A stretch of 64,000 nucleotides of DNA, from positions 930,001 to 994,000 of the forward strand of contig OZ345357.1 of assembly GCA_977006965.1 (NCBI GenBank), given 5' to 3'. The DNA is from Phymatolithon calcareum (Eukaryota; Rhodophyta; Florideophyceae; Hapalidiales). Position 1 is the stretch's first letter. Each line of letters starts with the position of its first letter. This document shows positions 9,891-20,659 of the stretch, in pieces. Under the pieces are notes generated by a model. That model saw only the letters and a list, made by a program, of their open reading frames with translations. It ran no database searches and was not told the origin of the DNA. Position numbers and translations under genes: made by a program.

Positions 9891-11339
9891 ATGGAGAACA
9901 AGAGCTTGATGAACTACGTTTGGTTCGCCTCTATGCGTGAGTGCTTAAATGGATCCCAGAATGATTTAGCCCGAGACCTGCCGGTACAGCGGACACCGCC
10001 GTTCTCCCAATATCTGGGATCGTTCCGACACTTGAGCTCCAACGTTCCGCAGGATAACCGTGTGGTTCAGGGCATGAAGTTCGTGCAAGATCCCACTCCG
10101 GTAAGCGCAAGCGACCCGCATCTACAGGCCGTTCCCGACTTCGCCAATGGATACAGGCGCACAGGAGATCCGGCGAAGAAGGCATCAAGCGTCCAGTACT
10201 ACTTCAAGAACGAACGCTTTTCAGGTGATATCACCGAGTCTATCCAGATGACGGTTCGAGATTACGACATCTGCACCAACCAGCTCCAGCTGACCGCACA
10301 GCAGAAGGCCGATTTCTTCGTGAACGTATTCAAAGGACCCGCTCAGCACTTCTTCTTCGAGCACCATAAGGCAAACATGTCGTACCCGAAATCGGTAGAC
10401 ATGATGAAGACCGAATACGACAGCGATGCCTGTCAGCTTCAGATTGAGCACGAGCTTGAAGGCCTTCGCCATTCGTCGTTTATGCGGACGAAAGAGATCG
10501 CGGAAGATTCTGATGGCCTTACGGCGGTGGTCACTAGGATCAACCAACTCACACCGCAGTGTCCTCCCGCCTTTCGCAAGGAAGAGAATAAGATACGCTT
10601 CCTCCGGAATGCCGTTCGCGAGGCTCCTTGGGCATTTCAAGCTTTCTCCCAGCTCCCTACAATGAACTTTTCGTTCAATGACTTCGTGACTGCTCTAAGA
10701 GGCTCATTTGTTCTATCTATGGAAGTAGGTTCCTCGAGGGGTCCGGACAATATGCACATTACAAACGTGGAGGCACGAGATGTTTGGTACGAGCGCTACG
10801 GGCGAAACCCTTGCTACGTACGCGAACACGATCCTTCCGGCAGTCGCTCGACTCGCATGCCCCATGGTGGTGTGTCTCACAATATTCGGTCCGCTGGCAA
10901 GAACCCAATTGGAGAAGACGGAAAACCTAAGCTCTTCTACGGTTGTGGTTCGAAGGACCATTTCAAAAGGGATCGGAAATGTAACCCTGGAGCAGTCTGC
11001 GAGTACCAGCGGAAGAAGCTTGAGAGCGGAGGGCCTGCCGTTCATATCGTCCACGACTTGATGCAGGGCATGAAGGGACATGCCCATCCTTCCGAGGTTG
11101 CATCAGACTACGAGGATCCCCTCGAAGCCGAATCAGTCCTCGCGGCATTCGACGCTATTGACGATGGAGCTCCGCAGCAGACCAATTTAGTCGTCTCCAT
11201 GGAAGAAGACGAGGAGCTGGAATACTTCACCCATTGTGTTCAAGCTTCTATAGCGACCTCTCCCCCTCAAGGCGTTGAGGGAGGCTCCAGCTCCGCGCAG
11301 ACATGTGAAGACTGCAACGATTTCGCGCAGGAATTTTAG
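9891..11339 (+). CDS. copia-1 gag
   Basis: A 482-aa ORF from ATG 9891. Near residue 350 it has a zinc-knuckle-like segment (FYGCGSKDHFKRDRKC) in which the first Cys of the CCHC motif appears replaced by Phe. The C-terminal part is acidic. Gag forms the cytoplasmic particle that packages element RNA. The frame is intact, unlike pol. A stop and about 60 bp separate it from the protease frame. Confidence 0.75.
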   Translation: MENKSLMNYVWFASMRECLNGSQNDLARDLPVQRTPPFSQYLGSFRHLSSNVPQDNRVVQGMKFVQDPTPVSASDPHLQAVPDFANGYRRTGDPAKKASSVQYYFKNERFSGDITESIQMTVRDYDICTNQLQLTAQQKADFFVNVFKGPAQHFFFEHHKANMSYPKSVDMMKTEYDSDACQLQIEHELEGLRHSSFMRTKEIAEDSDGLTAVVTRINQLTPQCPPAFRKEENKIRFLRNAVREAPWAFQAFSQLPTMNFSFNDFVTALRGSFVLSMEVGSSRGPDNMHITNVEARDVWYERYGRNPCYVREHDPSGSRSTRMPHGGVSHNIRSAGKNPIGEDGKPKLFYGCGSKDHFKRDRKCNPGAVCEYQRKKLESGGPAVHIVHDLMQGMKGHAHPSEVASDYEDPLEAESVLAAFDAIDDGAPQQTNLVVSMEEDEELEYFTHCVQASIATSPPQGVEGGSSSAQTCEDCNDFAQEF

Positions 11340-11398
11340 ATCGGCGGCGGGGTACTTCAAGATACCACCGTCGCCGAGACAAATCCTTACGACCTCAG

Positions 11399-11872
11399 AT
11401 GAATTCATTTCGTCGACCTCAAGATGGCATTGAGCCCATCGACGCCTCAAATATACACATAGCTGCCCTTCGGAAAGTGAGTAACTCAACCCGCCATCCT
11501 GAGTTTTGCGTTGACATAGGAGCTCCTACCTCTGTCATTGGACGCAAGGAGCTTAATCGCTACTTATGCTCATTAAGAAGGCTAAGCATCCCCATGGAGA
11601 AGTCTTACCGGCAATTCCGTTTCGCCGATGGTGTGTTCGAGTCCCTCGGCGTCGTAGAGCTTCCTCTTGCGACCCCGAACGGTTTTCTTCCCGTCATCAT
11701 CGCCATGGATATTGTGGCCGCGGATATTCCGCCATTATTCGGACTCGACGTCCTTGACGAAGAATCTTTATTCGCCGAGGCGGTAATCAACCGCCTTATC
11801 AAAAGGGTAGCCACCTCACGGGAAGGAGGTGCATTGACATACACTGATGTTTGGGAAATGTCAGTGATTTGA
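11399..11872 (+). pseudogene. copia-1 aspartic protease
   Basis: The 157-aa ORF has FCVDIGAPTSVIG where retropepsins have D-[ST]-G-A, so the active-site Thr/Ser is Ile here. The following flap and PLFGLDVLDEE region fit the family. In this element class the protease cleaves the polyprotein. The substitution suggests an inactive copy. Confidence 0.6.
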
Positions 11873-11896
11873 CATGATAACCTTGTATATGCATCC

Positions 11897-12909
11897 ATGA
11901 GTTTCCCGCGTCAAATGTTTTGCACCCGTACACAGCACGTTAAGCTTCACCGACAGTTTGCTCACCCCTCGGCGAACAAACTGTATAACCTGCTACGACG
12001 CGCTCGTCCTGAAGACACATCACCGTCTATTTTGAAGACTCTCGAGGATCTAGTCAAGCGTTGCGATCCTTGTCAGAGAATCCAACATGCCCCGAAACGT
12101 TTCCGTGTCTCCCTTGGCGCAGAAGCTGTTCGTTTTAACGAGCGGCTTTTAATGAACATCATGTACATCGACGGATCTACTGTCTTACATGTTATTGACG
12201 AAGGAACAAGGTTTTCTGCCGCCCGTTTTCTCCCGAACTGCGAGACACCTACTATCTGGAGAATATTCTTCGAGTGTTGGGCATACATCTACACCGGCCT
12301 TCCGAACACAATCGTGGTGGACCAAGGTACTAATTTCGGCGAAATGTTCGGCAGTATTGCTGCCCTCTCCAACGTCAGCGTGGACTGCCGGTATCGAAGC
12401 ACACTCAAGCCTTGCAATCGGGGAGCGTTACCACGAGCCACTACAAAACACTTATCGCAAGCTTCGTCTGTCGTTCCCAGGCGCCCAACGCGAGCTACTA
12501 CTCTGCTTCGCGGTTAAGGCCATGAATGACACACTTGGCCCCGAAGGTCTTGTCCCATCATCACTCGTATTTGGTGAATATCCGTCCGTGCGCGCGCTGA
12601 CCGAGTCTATAAACTCGAAGGTGACATTGGCGAGCCGTGCCAATATCGCTATGGCGGCCAGGCGTGAGATGGCTAAGCACATGGCTCGGATGAAAGTTAA
12701 CTGCGCCCTAAGGCACACTGCTCCGTCTGCTGCAGATAAGAACTACGAACCGGGCCATCGAGTGTTAGTGTGGAGGGAGAAAAAGGTTGAGCATCGCATC
12801 GGAGAGTAGCTAGGTCCCTATGAAGTTGTCGGGACAGAGCCAGAGCGAAGGCTCTTTTACGTTCGCGATGCTGAGGTATCACCTGCGAGACCTTTTGGAA
12901 TAGCTCAAG
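11897..12909 (+). pseudogene. copia-1 integrase, frameshifted
   Basis: The HHCC zinc region (LHRQFAHPSANKLYNLL … CDPCQR) and the first catalytic Asp region (MYIDGSTVLHVIDEG) are followed by VVDQGTNFGE. The frame changes near 12380 to one carrying ERYHEPLQNTYRKLRLSFPG and a C-terminal region (VLVWREKKVEHRIGE). That meets TAG at 12807-12809, and similar sequence continues. A frameshift and a stop break it. Confidence 0.7.
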
Positions 12910-14260
12910 TCAAAATGTACTTACCACGTGAGGAAATCTCTGAGTCGTTCTTCACCCAAATCTGCAAATCGCTTAAGCCGCTTATGTCCCCGAGGGAGAA
13001 CGCGACTTTCCTCACCGAGATCATTGACGACAAGGACCCTCACGCTATTTCACCTGCCATGCGAGAGGCTAAAATCAAGGAAATCAAAGGCCTTCTGGAG
13101 CGAGGCACGTTCAAAGTTCTCCTTCAGGAAGAACTTCCTGATGGTGCGAACACACTCACCTCGCGTTAGGTCTTGGCAATCTAATCCACGGAGGATGGTA
13201 AAGTTAAATACAAGGCCACTATGTCATTGGAGGACGCCGCGACAGACTAAAGCACCTCATGGTACACACATCGCAAACCCTGCAGCCTAGCTATGCTCGT
13301 TTCCTACTCGCGCCCGCATCCCTCTTCGGCTTTGACGTGTGGACCGCGGATGTGACACAGGCCTACCTCCAGTCAGCCGGTGGACTGGCCCGCGATGCGT
13401 ATATCCCGAATCCTGCCGCTGAATTTGAAGTTGACAAGGGTATGTGCCTTCAACTCCTCCGCCCGCTTTATGGACTTTGTGAATCAGGCGATCTCTAGCA
13501 TGCCACATTGGACAAGCTCTTCGCGATGACCTATGTATTGCCCCTCTCGACTCTGACTCTGCCCTTTATGTGCTCCTACAGGATGGCTTGCTACAAGGCC
13601 TTAGCGGTACCTACGTGGACGACATCTTGCGGACAGGTACCGCAGACTTTCGGCAGTCGTGTCGAAAGACCCACGAGAAGTTCGAAATGTCAGAAAAGGA
13701 TGTTCTTCCTGTCACGTTTGCCGGTTTCCAGCTGTCTGGAGATACTGAATCTGCATTCAAGCTAGACCAAAATCATTATCTTCGAAAACTCGAGGAGCTT
13801 TCGATGTCCTCTAACTTCTCCCAGTTCTGTTCCATGCGAATGAAAATCGCGTGGCTTAGCAATTCCCGTCCCGATTGCCTCATTGAGATCTCTCAATTGG
13901 CTCAGGTGACGGAGGCCATCTATACTGAGAACAAGTCTAAGGCGCTTAACCGCACCGTGCGATACGCTGTCAAGAACCCGCTGTCTATCTCTTTTCCCCA
14001 CCTTGAATTTGAAAGACTTCAAGTTGTGGGATTTTCGGACGCGTCCTTTGCAAACAACCGGGACTATTCCTCCCAACTAGGATACATCGTGCTTCTCGCC
14101 GATGGTAATGGAAACGCAATTCCCTTGTCCATTAAATCCCACAAGGCACACCGAGTCACCAGGTCTGTGATGGCAGCGGAGGTGATCGCCTTTGGTGACA
14201 TGTTTGACGTGGCTTTTACACTCAGCTCCGAGCTGAAGAAAATTCTGGTAGCTCATGTTC
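12910..14260 (+). pseudogene. copia-1 reverse transcriptase and RNase H start
   Basis: Pieces in several frames: VWTADVTQAYLQS and LLRPLYGLCESGDL (to 13498), then GTYVDDIL (about 13605) with the catalytic YVDD. RNase H follows (FSDASFANNRDYSSQLGYIV, RVTRSVMAAEVIAF). Stops occur near 13167, 13184 and 13496. RNase H is cut at 14261 by a solo LTR. Confidence 0.75.
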
Positions 14261-14765
14261 TGTCGAGGAACTAACCACAAAGGCTGTATGGGTACTTCCT
14301 GTTGACGGCAATGTGCCATGAAGTATAACATGTATACTTCCTAATAAGCATTGGCCATCACTCAGAATTTGTTGCGTATTTCATGATGTAGTCTACTTGT
14401 TCATCTAGAGTATTGCCAGTAACTCTCATAGTTACACGAAACCCAGGAATGGGTATAAAAGGCGATGGCGACTAGCGCCGAATGTAGAAAAGATAAGAAC
14501 AGAAGATAAACAACTAAAAGCTAAAAGGAATTGATTTCTTCTCGAAAGCCACATTACTGTGCGCTACTTCCCTCAAGGTGCTCGAAGGCGCCGACTGGAA
14601 ACTTCGCCACCTAAGGTGTTGGGACACCTCACCTCGTTCTAAGGCCACTACTTCCACCGAGAGGTAGGACCTGGTTTGTTGGCAGGTGAGTCACGGATCT
14701 GTTCTCACGACTGGTTTGCTGTCGTGGTTGCGGACGTGTGATTCGAATCATTGAGAGTCTTGACA
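14261..14765 (+). repeat. Solo LTR inside copia-1 RNase H
   Basis: A 505-bp insert starting TGTC and ending GACA with a TATA box (GGGTATAAAAGG near 14455). Flanks are TGTTC (14256-14260) and TGTTT (14766-14770), a 5-bp duplication with one difference. Ignoring the insert, RNase H reads through (AHVSLRFLTDSKSLFDV). It is what remains after LTR-LTR recombination of another element. Its strand is assigned from the TATA box. Confidence 0.8.
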
Positions 14766-14770
14766 TGTTT

Positions 14771-15033
14771 CTCTTCGTTTTCTGACGGACAGTAAGTCCC
14801 TTTTCGATGTCATCTCCAAAGGATCTCGGACAGCTGAGAAGCGCATGATGATCGACATCGCAGCTGCCCGTGAAGGCTATAAGAACTATTCCATCTCCGA
14901 CGTAGGCTTTGTTCGAAGCAAGCAAAACCTGGCGAATGGTCTGAAAAAGCCCCTGAACCAAGCTGCGCTACAAAGGTTTATTAGGACGGTTCAACCCGTT
15001 GTTGAACCGGAACAATGGATTGTTCGAAGCTAA
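14771..15033 (+). pseudogene. copia-1 RNase H C-terminal part
   Basis: It continues the RNase H after the solo LTR: LTDSKSLFDVISKGSRT, EKRMMIDIAAAREGYKN, FVRSKQNLANGLKKPLNQ. This is the usual end of copia pol. It stops at 15031-15033, 25 bp from the end of the antisense ORF. Confidence 0.8.
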
Positions 15034-15058
15034 AGGAATTTTTCAGGCCACATCAATG

Positions 15059-16108
15059 TCAATTTTTATTTCTCTTCGGTCTCTGTTCTACAAGTTGTAA
15101 AGCTTCTGCTATCTGAGGATTATCAGAGTCCTCACCACCGCACTTTTGAAGAACTCCATCAAGAAGTCTTATCGGGTGCAATTCGGCACTATCCGCGATC
15201 AGCGCTTCGCGGGTGTCGATGGCCACGCAATTGTCAACGACACCGCTCTGAGTTATTCGCACAATCCAAAGGCCGTTTGACTCTTCCGCCAACCAAGAAA
15301 AAAGCGATAGCGCTTGGGATTTGTTCGCTCTCCTGATATCTTCCGGCAATGCCCGTAATTCGATCTTGAAGGACATCTTGTGCAACAGAGGCGCAACCTG
15401 TCTCACCGACGAGAACGAACGCACAAGTTGCGCTAGCTCCCTCGTGGTTGTATGTTGAACTTCGCGGGGGCTCAAGCCTTTACCAGTAAGCTGTTCGAGT
15501 TCTTTCACGGCTACCGTGTCGGCTTTCCTACCGAGTAGGCGATCGATTCCGTTGACGACCGCATCGGAGATACAATTCCCATTCCGCCCGTTCTCGACTT
15601 GCCGGGCCAATTTTCCGAAGCGCTTTTCAAGATACGGAGCAATATCCGGAGATGGTGACCGCGCCATCGGCCCGCCGATCAGGACCGAAACACCCCGAAA
15701 CAGATGACACCACTGCCAGAGACGCATTCGATGATATGTTGCTACCTTCCCGCCGGGGGCGCTAGCCTTGTAAAGCAACCGAGGATCGATTTTCTCAAGG
15801 CGCCTTCCGAAAACGTCTTTCGCCCGATCGGATACAGCCCGCAATGGCCATGTAAAAATTTCGTCCTCCCGCTCGCAAAGTGTTAGAGAGCTTGCGTCAA
15901 TCTGGTGGAAAGATTTGGGTCCTCCATTCATCGATGAGCTCCCATAGTGAATGGCGACCTCCAAGCGACGCCCGCAACGCCCGATGGACCCGTCGTCCAC
16001 GAGGATTGCTCGAACATTCCATCTGTTTTTCCTAATCGGCCGAGGATTATTCCAAGCCTTGTGCCGTGCGGGCAAGCGGTTGCCAATTTTTCGCGGTGGA
16101 GGGGACAC
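15059..16108 (-). CDS. Antisense ORF in copia-1; cysteine-protease-like C-terminal half (tentative)
   Basis: A 349-aa ORF on the minus strand between pol and the 3' LTR, starting at ATG 16108 with an in-frame stop just upstream. The basic, proline-rich N-terminus is followed by NGNCISDAVVNGIDRLLG, a helical middle and GLWIVRITQSGVVDNCVAID … LIADSAELHPIRL. The layout G-N-C … (H)CVAID … DS resembles papain-like/OTU-like domains carried by some transposons. The expected His would be Asn here (AAT). The plus strand has no matching gene, so this is not a shadow. It is either an element-encoded antisense gene or an older insert. Confidence 0.45.
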   Translation of the reverse strand: MSPPPRKIGNRLPARHKAWNNPRPIRKNRWNVRAILVDDGSIGRCGRRLEVAIHYGSSSMNGGPKSFHQIDASSLTLCEREDEIFTWPLRAVSDRAKDVFGRRLEKIDPRLLYKASAPGGKVATYHRMRLWQWCHLFRGVSVLIGGPMARSPSPDIAPYLEKRFGKLARQVENGRNGNCISDAVVNGIDRLLGRKADTVAVKELEQLTGKGLSPREVQHTTTRELAQLVRSFSSVRQVAPLLHKMSFKIELRALPEDIRRANKSQALSLFSWLAEESNGLWIVRITQSGVVDNCVAIDTREALIADSAELHPIRLLDGVLQKCGGEDSDNPQIAEALQLVEQRPKRNKN

Positions 16109-16136
16109 ATCACACGTTACCGAGGAGAGGTGCCAC

Positions 16137-16427
16137 TCAGATGCGCTGGCGATGCCTGCCCCGGTGACGTTTCTTTTCGGGGCGGCATTTTTGCCTGTAT
16201 TGTTCGGAGCCTCTCCTGTTGCTTTCGGAGTGCTGGGACATTGTGAGAACGATTTCGAAATTCTCGGGATGTTCGCGGTATCGGGTTTCGACTCTTTTAG
16301 TGTTGGGGAGAATGTTATATCCGTTTGCCAGTTCCGGTGTCGCCCATCTAGACCCGAACGTTATCCAAAAAAGGGGGAGAAGATTACGTATTCGGCGGGC
16401 ACTCTCTGAGCGGGCAGGATAGCCCAA
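16137..16427 (-). CDS. Short ORF upstream of the antisense ORF
   Basis: A 96-aa basic ORF in another frame, ending before the 349-aa ORF begins. It could be the earlier part of the same antisense gene separated by a frameshift, or chance. Nothing is recognised. Confidence 0.2.
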   Translation of the reverse strand: MGYPARSESARRIRNLLPLFWITFGSRWATPELANGYNILPNTKRVETRYREHPENFEIVLTMSQHSESNRRGSEQYRQKCRPEKKRHRGRHRQRI

Positions 16428-16437
16428 ATGGAGGGAG

Positions 16438-16845
16438 TGTCGTTACATACTCATACATATACACTGGTGTATATGTATGATATTCGTGATTACAGTGATG
16501 TCTGGGATCTTATTGGGCATATTTTGAACTGTGTAATTTGGGCTGTGCGCGCCGGCGGCTAGCGTCGGCGACGCATTCCAGCCCGCGTTTGGGTATATCT
16601 GCTCGTACCCTGGGCTCGGTACAGTTTTCGGAGCAAGTGGGAATTCAGAAGTAAATTGACTGTCGTCTTTATTTCGCTTCCTCGAGTGGCTCACGAGGAG
16701 TTCCCATCAAAACCCTCTCGATCGGCAAAACCGCCGATCCTTTTACTCGGTTAGGGACGTCCCTAACCATCCCACGCGTTATCCAAGCAACGGCTTGGCT
16801 CCGTTGTAAACGCGTGGAAGCGCTAAGTGGGCCCTTCTGACGACA
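16438..16845 (+). repeat. 3' LTR of copia-1
   Basis: 408 bp, TGTCG … CGACA, aligned along its length with 7710-8101 apart from substitutions and a 13-bp insertion (CCCGCGTTTGGGT). The same 20-bp palindrome is at 16749-16768. Confidence 0.9.
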
Positions 16846-17256
16846 CATTATTTGTTACATCACTTCTTCATCTGTTGATATTTTTTGATACTACCGAATA
16901 CCTGCTATTCCGGAAAATACCATAACTAAAGTTATGGAATACATGATGCTGACACTGCTGGATCCGTGAGTGCCGAGATCAAATTCTCTTACCACGTGTA
17001 ACTTAGGGTCACACCTCTAGAGAATCCTCTGCAATCTCAAGAAGAAGAAGAAAGGTAGATTTTTATTTAAAAGTTACCAACACATCTGCTGACGCTTGGG
17101 GCAACTTTCCTAGGGCCATGCAATCTGAAGAGACCTAACAAAAAAACCTTGCTTCTGCTGTTTCTCCCTGGAGAGACAGACAGAGAATTTCTTACTAATC
17201 CTCGTATTCTGACACTAAAAGATTACATGAGAAAGCCCTGAAGTCAATATATGTAA
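16846..17256. other. No gene seen
   Basis: TSD CATTA, then AT-rich sequence with no supported ORF or repeat. Confidence 0.5.
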
Positions 17257-17700
17257 TCATCGCCGTACGCCCTTCTTCCAGTAGTCGGTCCACTGTCCAT
17301 GACAGAGTACACTTATAGTCCCGCCGTTCACAGCCGGTTGGAAACCTCCCTGGGTGTCGTACAGTATTGTTTCCGGAATGCCTTCTCTGCCTTCTACACG
17401 CCCCTTTCGGGACGGGTCCATTCGCAGCAACCGAAGGGATCCTGTGTCGCGCGCAAGTGCGTGCATTTCAGGACATGGCAATTATTACCAATTGAATTGG
17501 TTCGAGCCCTGGCGCTTGCCATCACGAACAGTATGGCCGTGACAAAACAGAGCTGAAACCGGAAACCGAACTGTCGTCATAATGAGAGAGATTATCAGTT
17601 CGAAGCATGTTCAAGAAGTTCGAGTTTTAGTGGGTGCTGTGCAGAATCGCTGATGACCATTGTACAACGCACAATATATTAAATTTTATAGAGAGAGAAG
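17257..17700 (-). pseudogene. Broken paralog of the secreted gene at 26157
   Basis: On the minus strand the TATA region (CTCTCTATAAAA), 5' leader, ATG (17580) and signal peptide closely match those of 26041-26230. Both start M-[KT]-T-V-R-F-P. One base is missing in the signal-peptide core, shifting the frame, after which VTAILFVMASARA is readable. The downstream frame (…GIPETILYDTQGGFQPAVNG…TDYWKKGVRR) looks coding but does not obviously align with the other gene's mature part. Confidence 0.5.
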
Positions 17701-20160
17701 CAGTGGGTACATAGAGTGTTCCTTGTTGTATTGTACTTCGCAGACTTACATCCTTGCTGATGGGCAGATCTACTTTTTCAACAGTGCCCTGGTCTCAATC
17801 AAAGAGGTGTATGACTCAGCGTCTTGCTTTTTCTCCAGTCTTGACGGCACGTGCTTCTTGACATCACCCGTGCTGCAAACTTTTGATCGTACGTCGGCAT
17901 GTACAGTTGTAATCTTAAACAGTAATTACGGCTGAATGAGAAAAGTGTAGAGCAGGAATGCGCTGTAGCAAACTGTCACTGCAACAATGAGTGGGTTCCA
18001 TATCATGTCCTCTCGCCCTAGTAAACGTCCAATTTAAGTTTGCTGTGTGGTGCTAGAGTGTTAATACTCGTTGCCCAATGATTTTTTTAAAATATGGCGC
18101 TATGATCGTAGCGCCACTGTAGCGCCCTGAGCGCAACATAATCAGTGCTGAATCCCCGGGAGAGATAACGTCAAAGTAGATTTTTGATTGGGTGAAGTTT
18201 TGGAAACAGTTGACAATTGGATCGATGTGTTTATTATTTTAAAGACAATGGGGCTTTTAAGAAAGCCCCACAGTCTTATAAATATGAGGGCAAAGCTTCG
18301 TCAAGCGCTACCCATAATAGGGTAGCTCGAGCAGTTGACAATGCCGCACTAGGAGTTTAACTGACGGCTTTCAATAAACAACTAATTTAGTGAGATGCAA
18401 AAAAAGCACAGTACCGAGATAGTCTCATTGTCAGTACACTGTAGTAATAGTTAACGCCTTTACCCCTGGGGCTCCCAGCACAGTTGGACTTATCTGCAAG
18501 GGTAATATACAATTGCAGAAGTGACCAAGATTCCTGGTCGCCGACATTGACTCGTGCATCGTTGAATCAGCACGCTTGCTTCTCGTGGTTTCTAGTCGTC
18601 TTTCGAGCGAAAGGCAGAGAAAGAGTACTTTCCTAGTTATCCAGCAGTAAATACCGCCCTTCCGTATTCTAATTCAGTGCGATAAATCTCTGCATAATGC
18701 ATCTCCTTGGAGACAGCAGATTTACATGCATGTTGGATAGAAGCCTTAGTGTGCGATAACCTTACATGGCGCTCGTGCACACTTTAAGTATTACTGTTGT
18801 ACAAATTCTACAGAGCTGCTTTATATATGCCGTTAAGTCAGAAAAAGTCGTCTGATGAGGAAACGCGCGAACCAGAATCAGCGAGAGATGCAATATCTTT
18901 CAGTTGTGTTAGTTTTGCGCGTAATTCGCGGCGGAGCGTGTGGCCAATATTACGAGTTCTTTCGTGTGTGTTACTGAATGCGCGGCGCCGAGCGGTATCC
19001 CAAGAGGGGTCGGCTGGTGAACTGGGCGGGTGTGGACATCGCGCCCCAGTGTTATTCACTTCTGTTCGGTCTCAGGAGTTTCCTGGCTATCAAAGAAGTT
19101 CTGTCGAGTTGTCTTCTCGGTGGTGTTGAGGTAAAGTTACAGTATGTGTATAGAACCAGTCATGCCAGGGGCCGCCACGGGAATGGCCGGATATGCGTGA
19201 TTCAACAATGACAGCTCAGATGTGTGGGGTTGAATGAAGAGGTTTACTTGGTCGTTGATCGATACCCTCACCTTCTGAGGTTGTTCGAAGAGCCTAAGTA
19301 CTAAACAGAGATAACGCACTAGATTGAAGATGACCTTGCATGAGTAGGTTAGCGGACACTCACATGGGGAGGTGAGATAGATTACCAAACTATCACGGCC
19401 CACGGTAAGCGACGGAGAATGTATATACTACTGGCCAGTAAATCTTGCGGTGACGAAGAACGAGAAGGGACAGTAACACTAACGAGACAGGAACTCGAAG
19501 TCAGCAGTCCGCGCATGAAGAGCACCTCCGATGCAGGCACTTGGGAGAAGTACCGGTGTTGAAGAAGCGGTAAGGGCGTTATACGTATTCATTCTTTTAG
19601 CGCTCCCTTGGCTTGGCAGTGCAAGCAAACCAGGAAATGTCCATCATCTACAGACCAGTGACGGAGGAGTTCGGCAAAGAGAATCCCGCACTCTACAATA
19701 TGTCCGCAATTGGGCTATGCGCCAAGGTGCTGTCCGTTGTAAGGCACTCGCGTGGTATTCGTGACAGTACTGCACCAGGAGAGAAGGCCTTGACATTATT
19801 CACATTTTTTGTTTTGCGCGCCAAATTCATAAAAGAAGAAATGACCTTGACGATTGGTGCTGTGCATTTTTTTTAAAAAAAATTAAAAAAAATTTATACA
19901 AATAATACAGCAAAATTTTTTTAAAAATAAGAACACCGAACAGGGAACATGTTTTTTTTTCTTTTTTCCAACTGTTTGGTTGTTTATTTGAAATCCCCGA
20001 TTAACACTCCTAAGACGGTACGGGAGCAGCTTTTCGTAACTTGTTCATTCTAGTGTATCGCCTGGTCCCTAATACAGGGACTCGTCATTCTCCATATTGT
20101 CAATTGTCGTGAAACTGCAAAGTAGTATGGAGTCTAATGCCTTTTCCGTTCTTAACATTT
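17701..20160. other. Mostly unassigned
   Basis: No supported gene. A short relative of the dispersed repeat X (AAGCCCCACAG…) lies near 18270. At 18805-18890 a stretch (YKFYRAALYMPLSQ on the plus strand) has a diverged partner at about 20795-20885. An A/T homopolymer-rich patch is at 19868-19930. Confidence 0.4.
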
Positions 20161-20181
20161 CTCCGGAGTCCAGTTCATACT

Positions 20182-20280
20182 ACAAGGAACATGTGCTGGT
20201 ATAAGCAAAAGGCATCACATACGGTTTTTGAAAAAAAACGCATGTGAGGCTTTTTGCTTAGACCAGCACATGTTCCTTGT
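20182..20280. repeat. Foldback, 39-bp arms, 21-bp loop
   Basis: Arms 20182-20220 and 20242-20280 are inverted copies with three mismatches (ACAAGGAACATGTGCTGG… / …CCAGCACATGTTCCTTGT). The transcript would form a strong hairpin. It may be a tiny MITE or a small-RNA precursor. No target duplication was clear. Confidence 0.6.
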
Positions 20281-20392
20281 TTGGTGTTCTTGTAGCAACC
20301 CATAGTTCCCTGATTAGTGATATCTTATCTTCTTTCTTGCATTAAAAGAAAAGTGCTGGATGGCCCATGGGTTTAAAAATTTGTTGTGAAGG

Positions 20393-20655
20393 GAGAATAC
20401 ACGTGCAAGCCTCCCGACAGTCAAATCTATTTAAAAATAGATTTGGTAAACACAAGGAGAATACACGTGCAAGCCTTACGACAGTCAAATCTATTTAAAA
20501 ATAGATTTGGTAAACACAAGGAGAGCACACGTGCAAGCCTTACGACAGTCAAATCTATTTAAAATAGATTTGGTGAACACAAGGAGAATACACGAGCAAG
20601 CCTCCCGACTGTCAAATCTATTTAAAAATAGATGTGGTAAATACGAGAACTTTGC
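20393..20655 (+). repeat. Minisatellite, four ~64-bp units, each with a palindrome
   Basis: Units start GGAGAATACACGTGCAAGCC at about 64-bp spacing. Each contains AAATCTATTTAAAAATAGAT, a self-complementary core. Units 1 and 4 share CTCCCGAC; units 2 and 3 share CTTACGAC. Confidence 0.85.
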
Positions 20656-20659
20656 CGGA

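Larger units (their letters stand above)
7710..16845 (+). mobile_element. Ty1/copia retrotransposon copia-1, 9.1 kb, decayed, with nested inserts
   Basis: Two direct repeats (7710-8101, 16438-16845) begin TGTCG and end CGACA. They are flanked by identical CATTA (7705-7709 and 16846-16850), a perfect 5-bp target duplication. The interior has gag, protease, integrase, reverse transcriptase and RNase H in copia order on the plus strand. A purine tract (AAATGGAGGGAG) precedes the 3' LTR. A MULE (8541-9542) and a solo LTR (14261-14765) are inserted, and an antisense ORF lies after pol. Several frameshifts and stops make it non-autonomous. Confidence 0.92.

Noticed and set aside
19868-19930. A/T homopolymers as a LINE poly-A tail
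   Set aside because: No LINE coding sequence precedes them and both A and T runs occur.
20393-20655. CRISPR-like array
   Set aside because: The units are whole tandem repeats without unique spacers, in a eukaryotic context.
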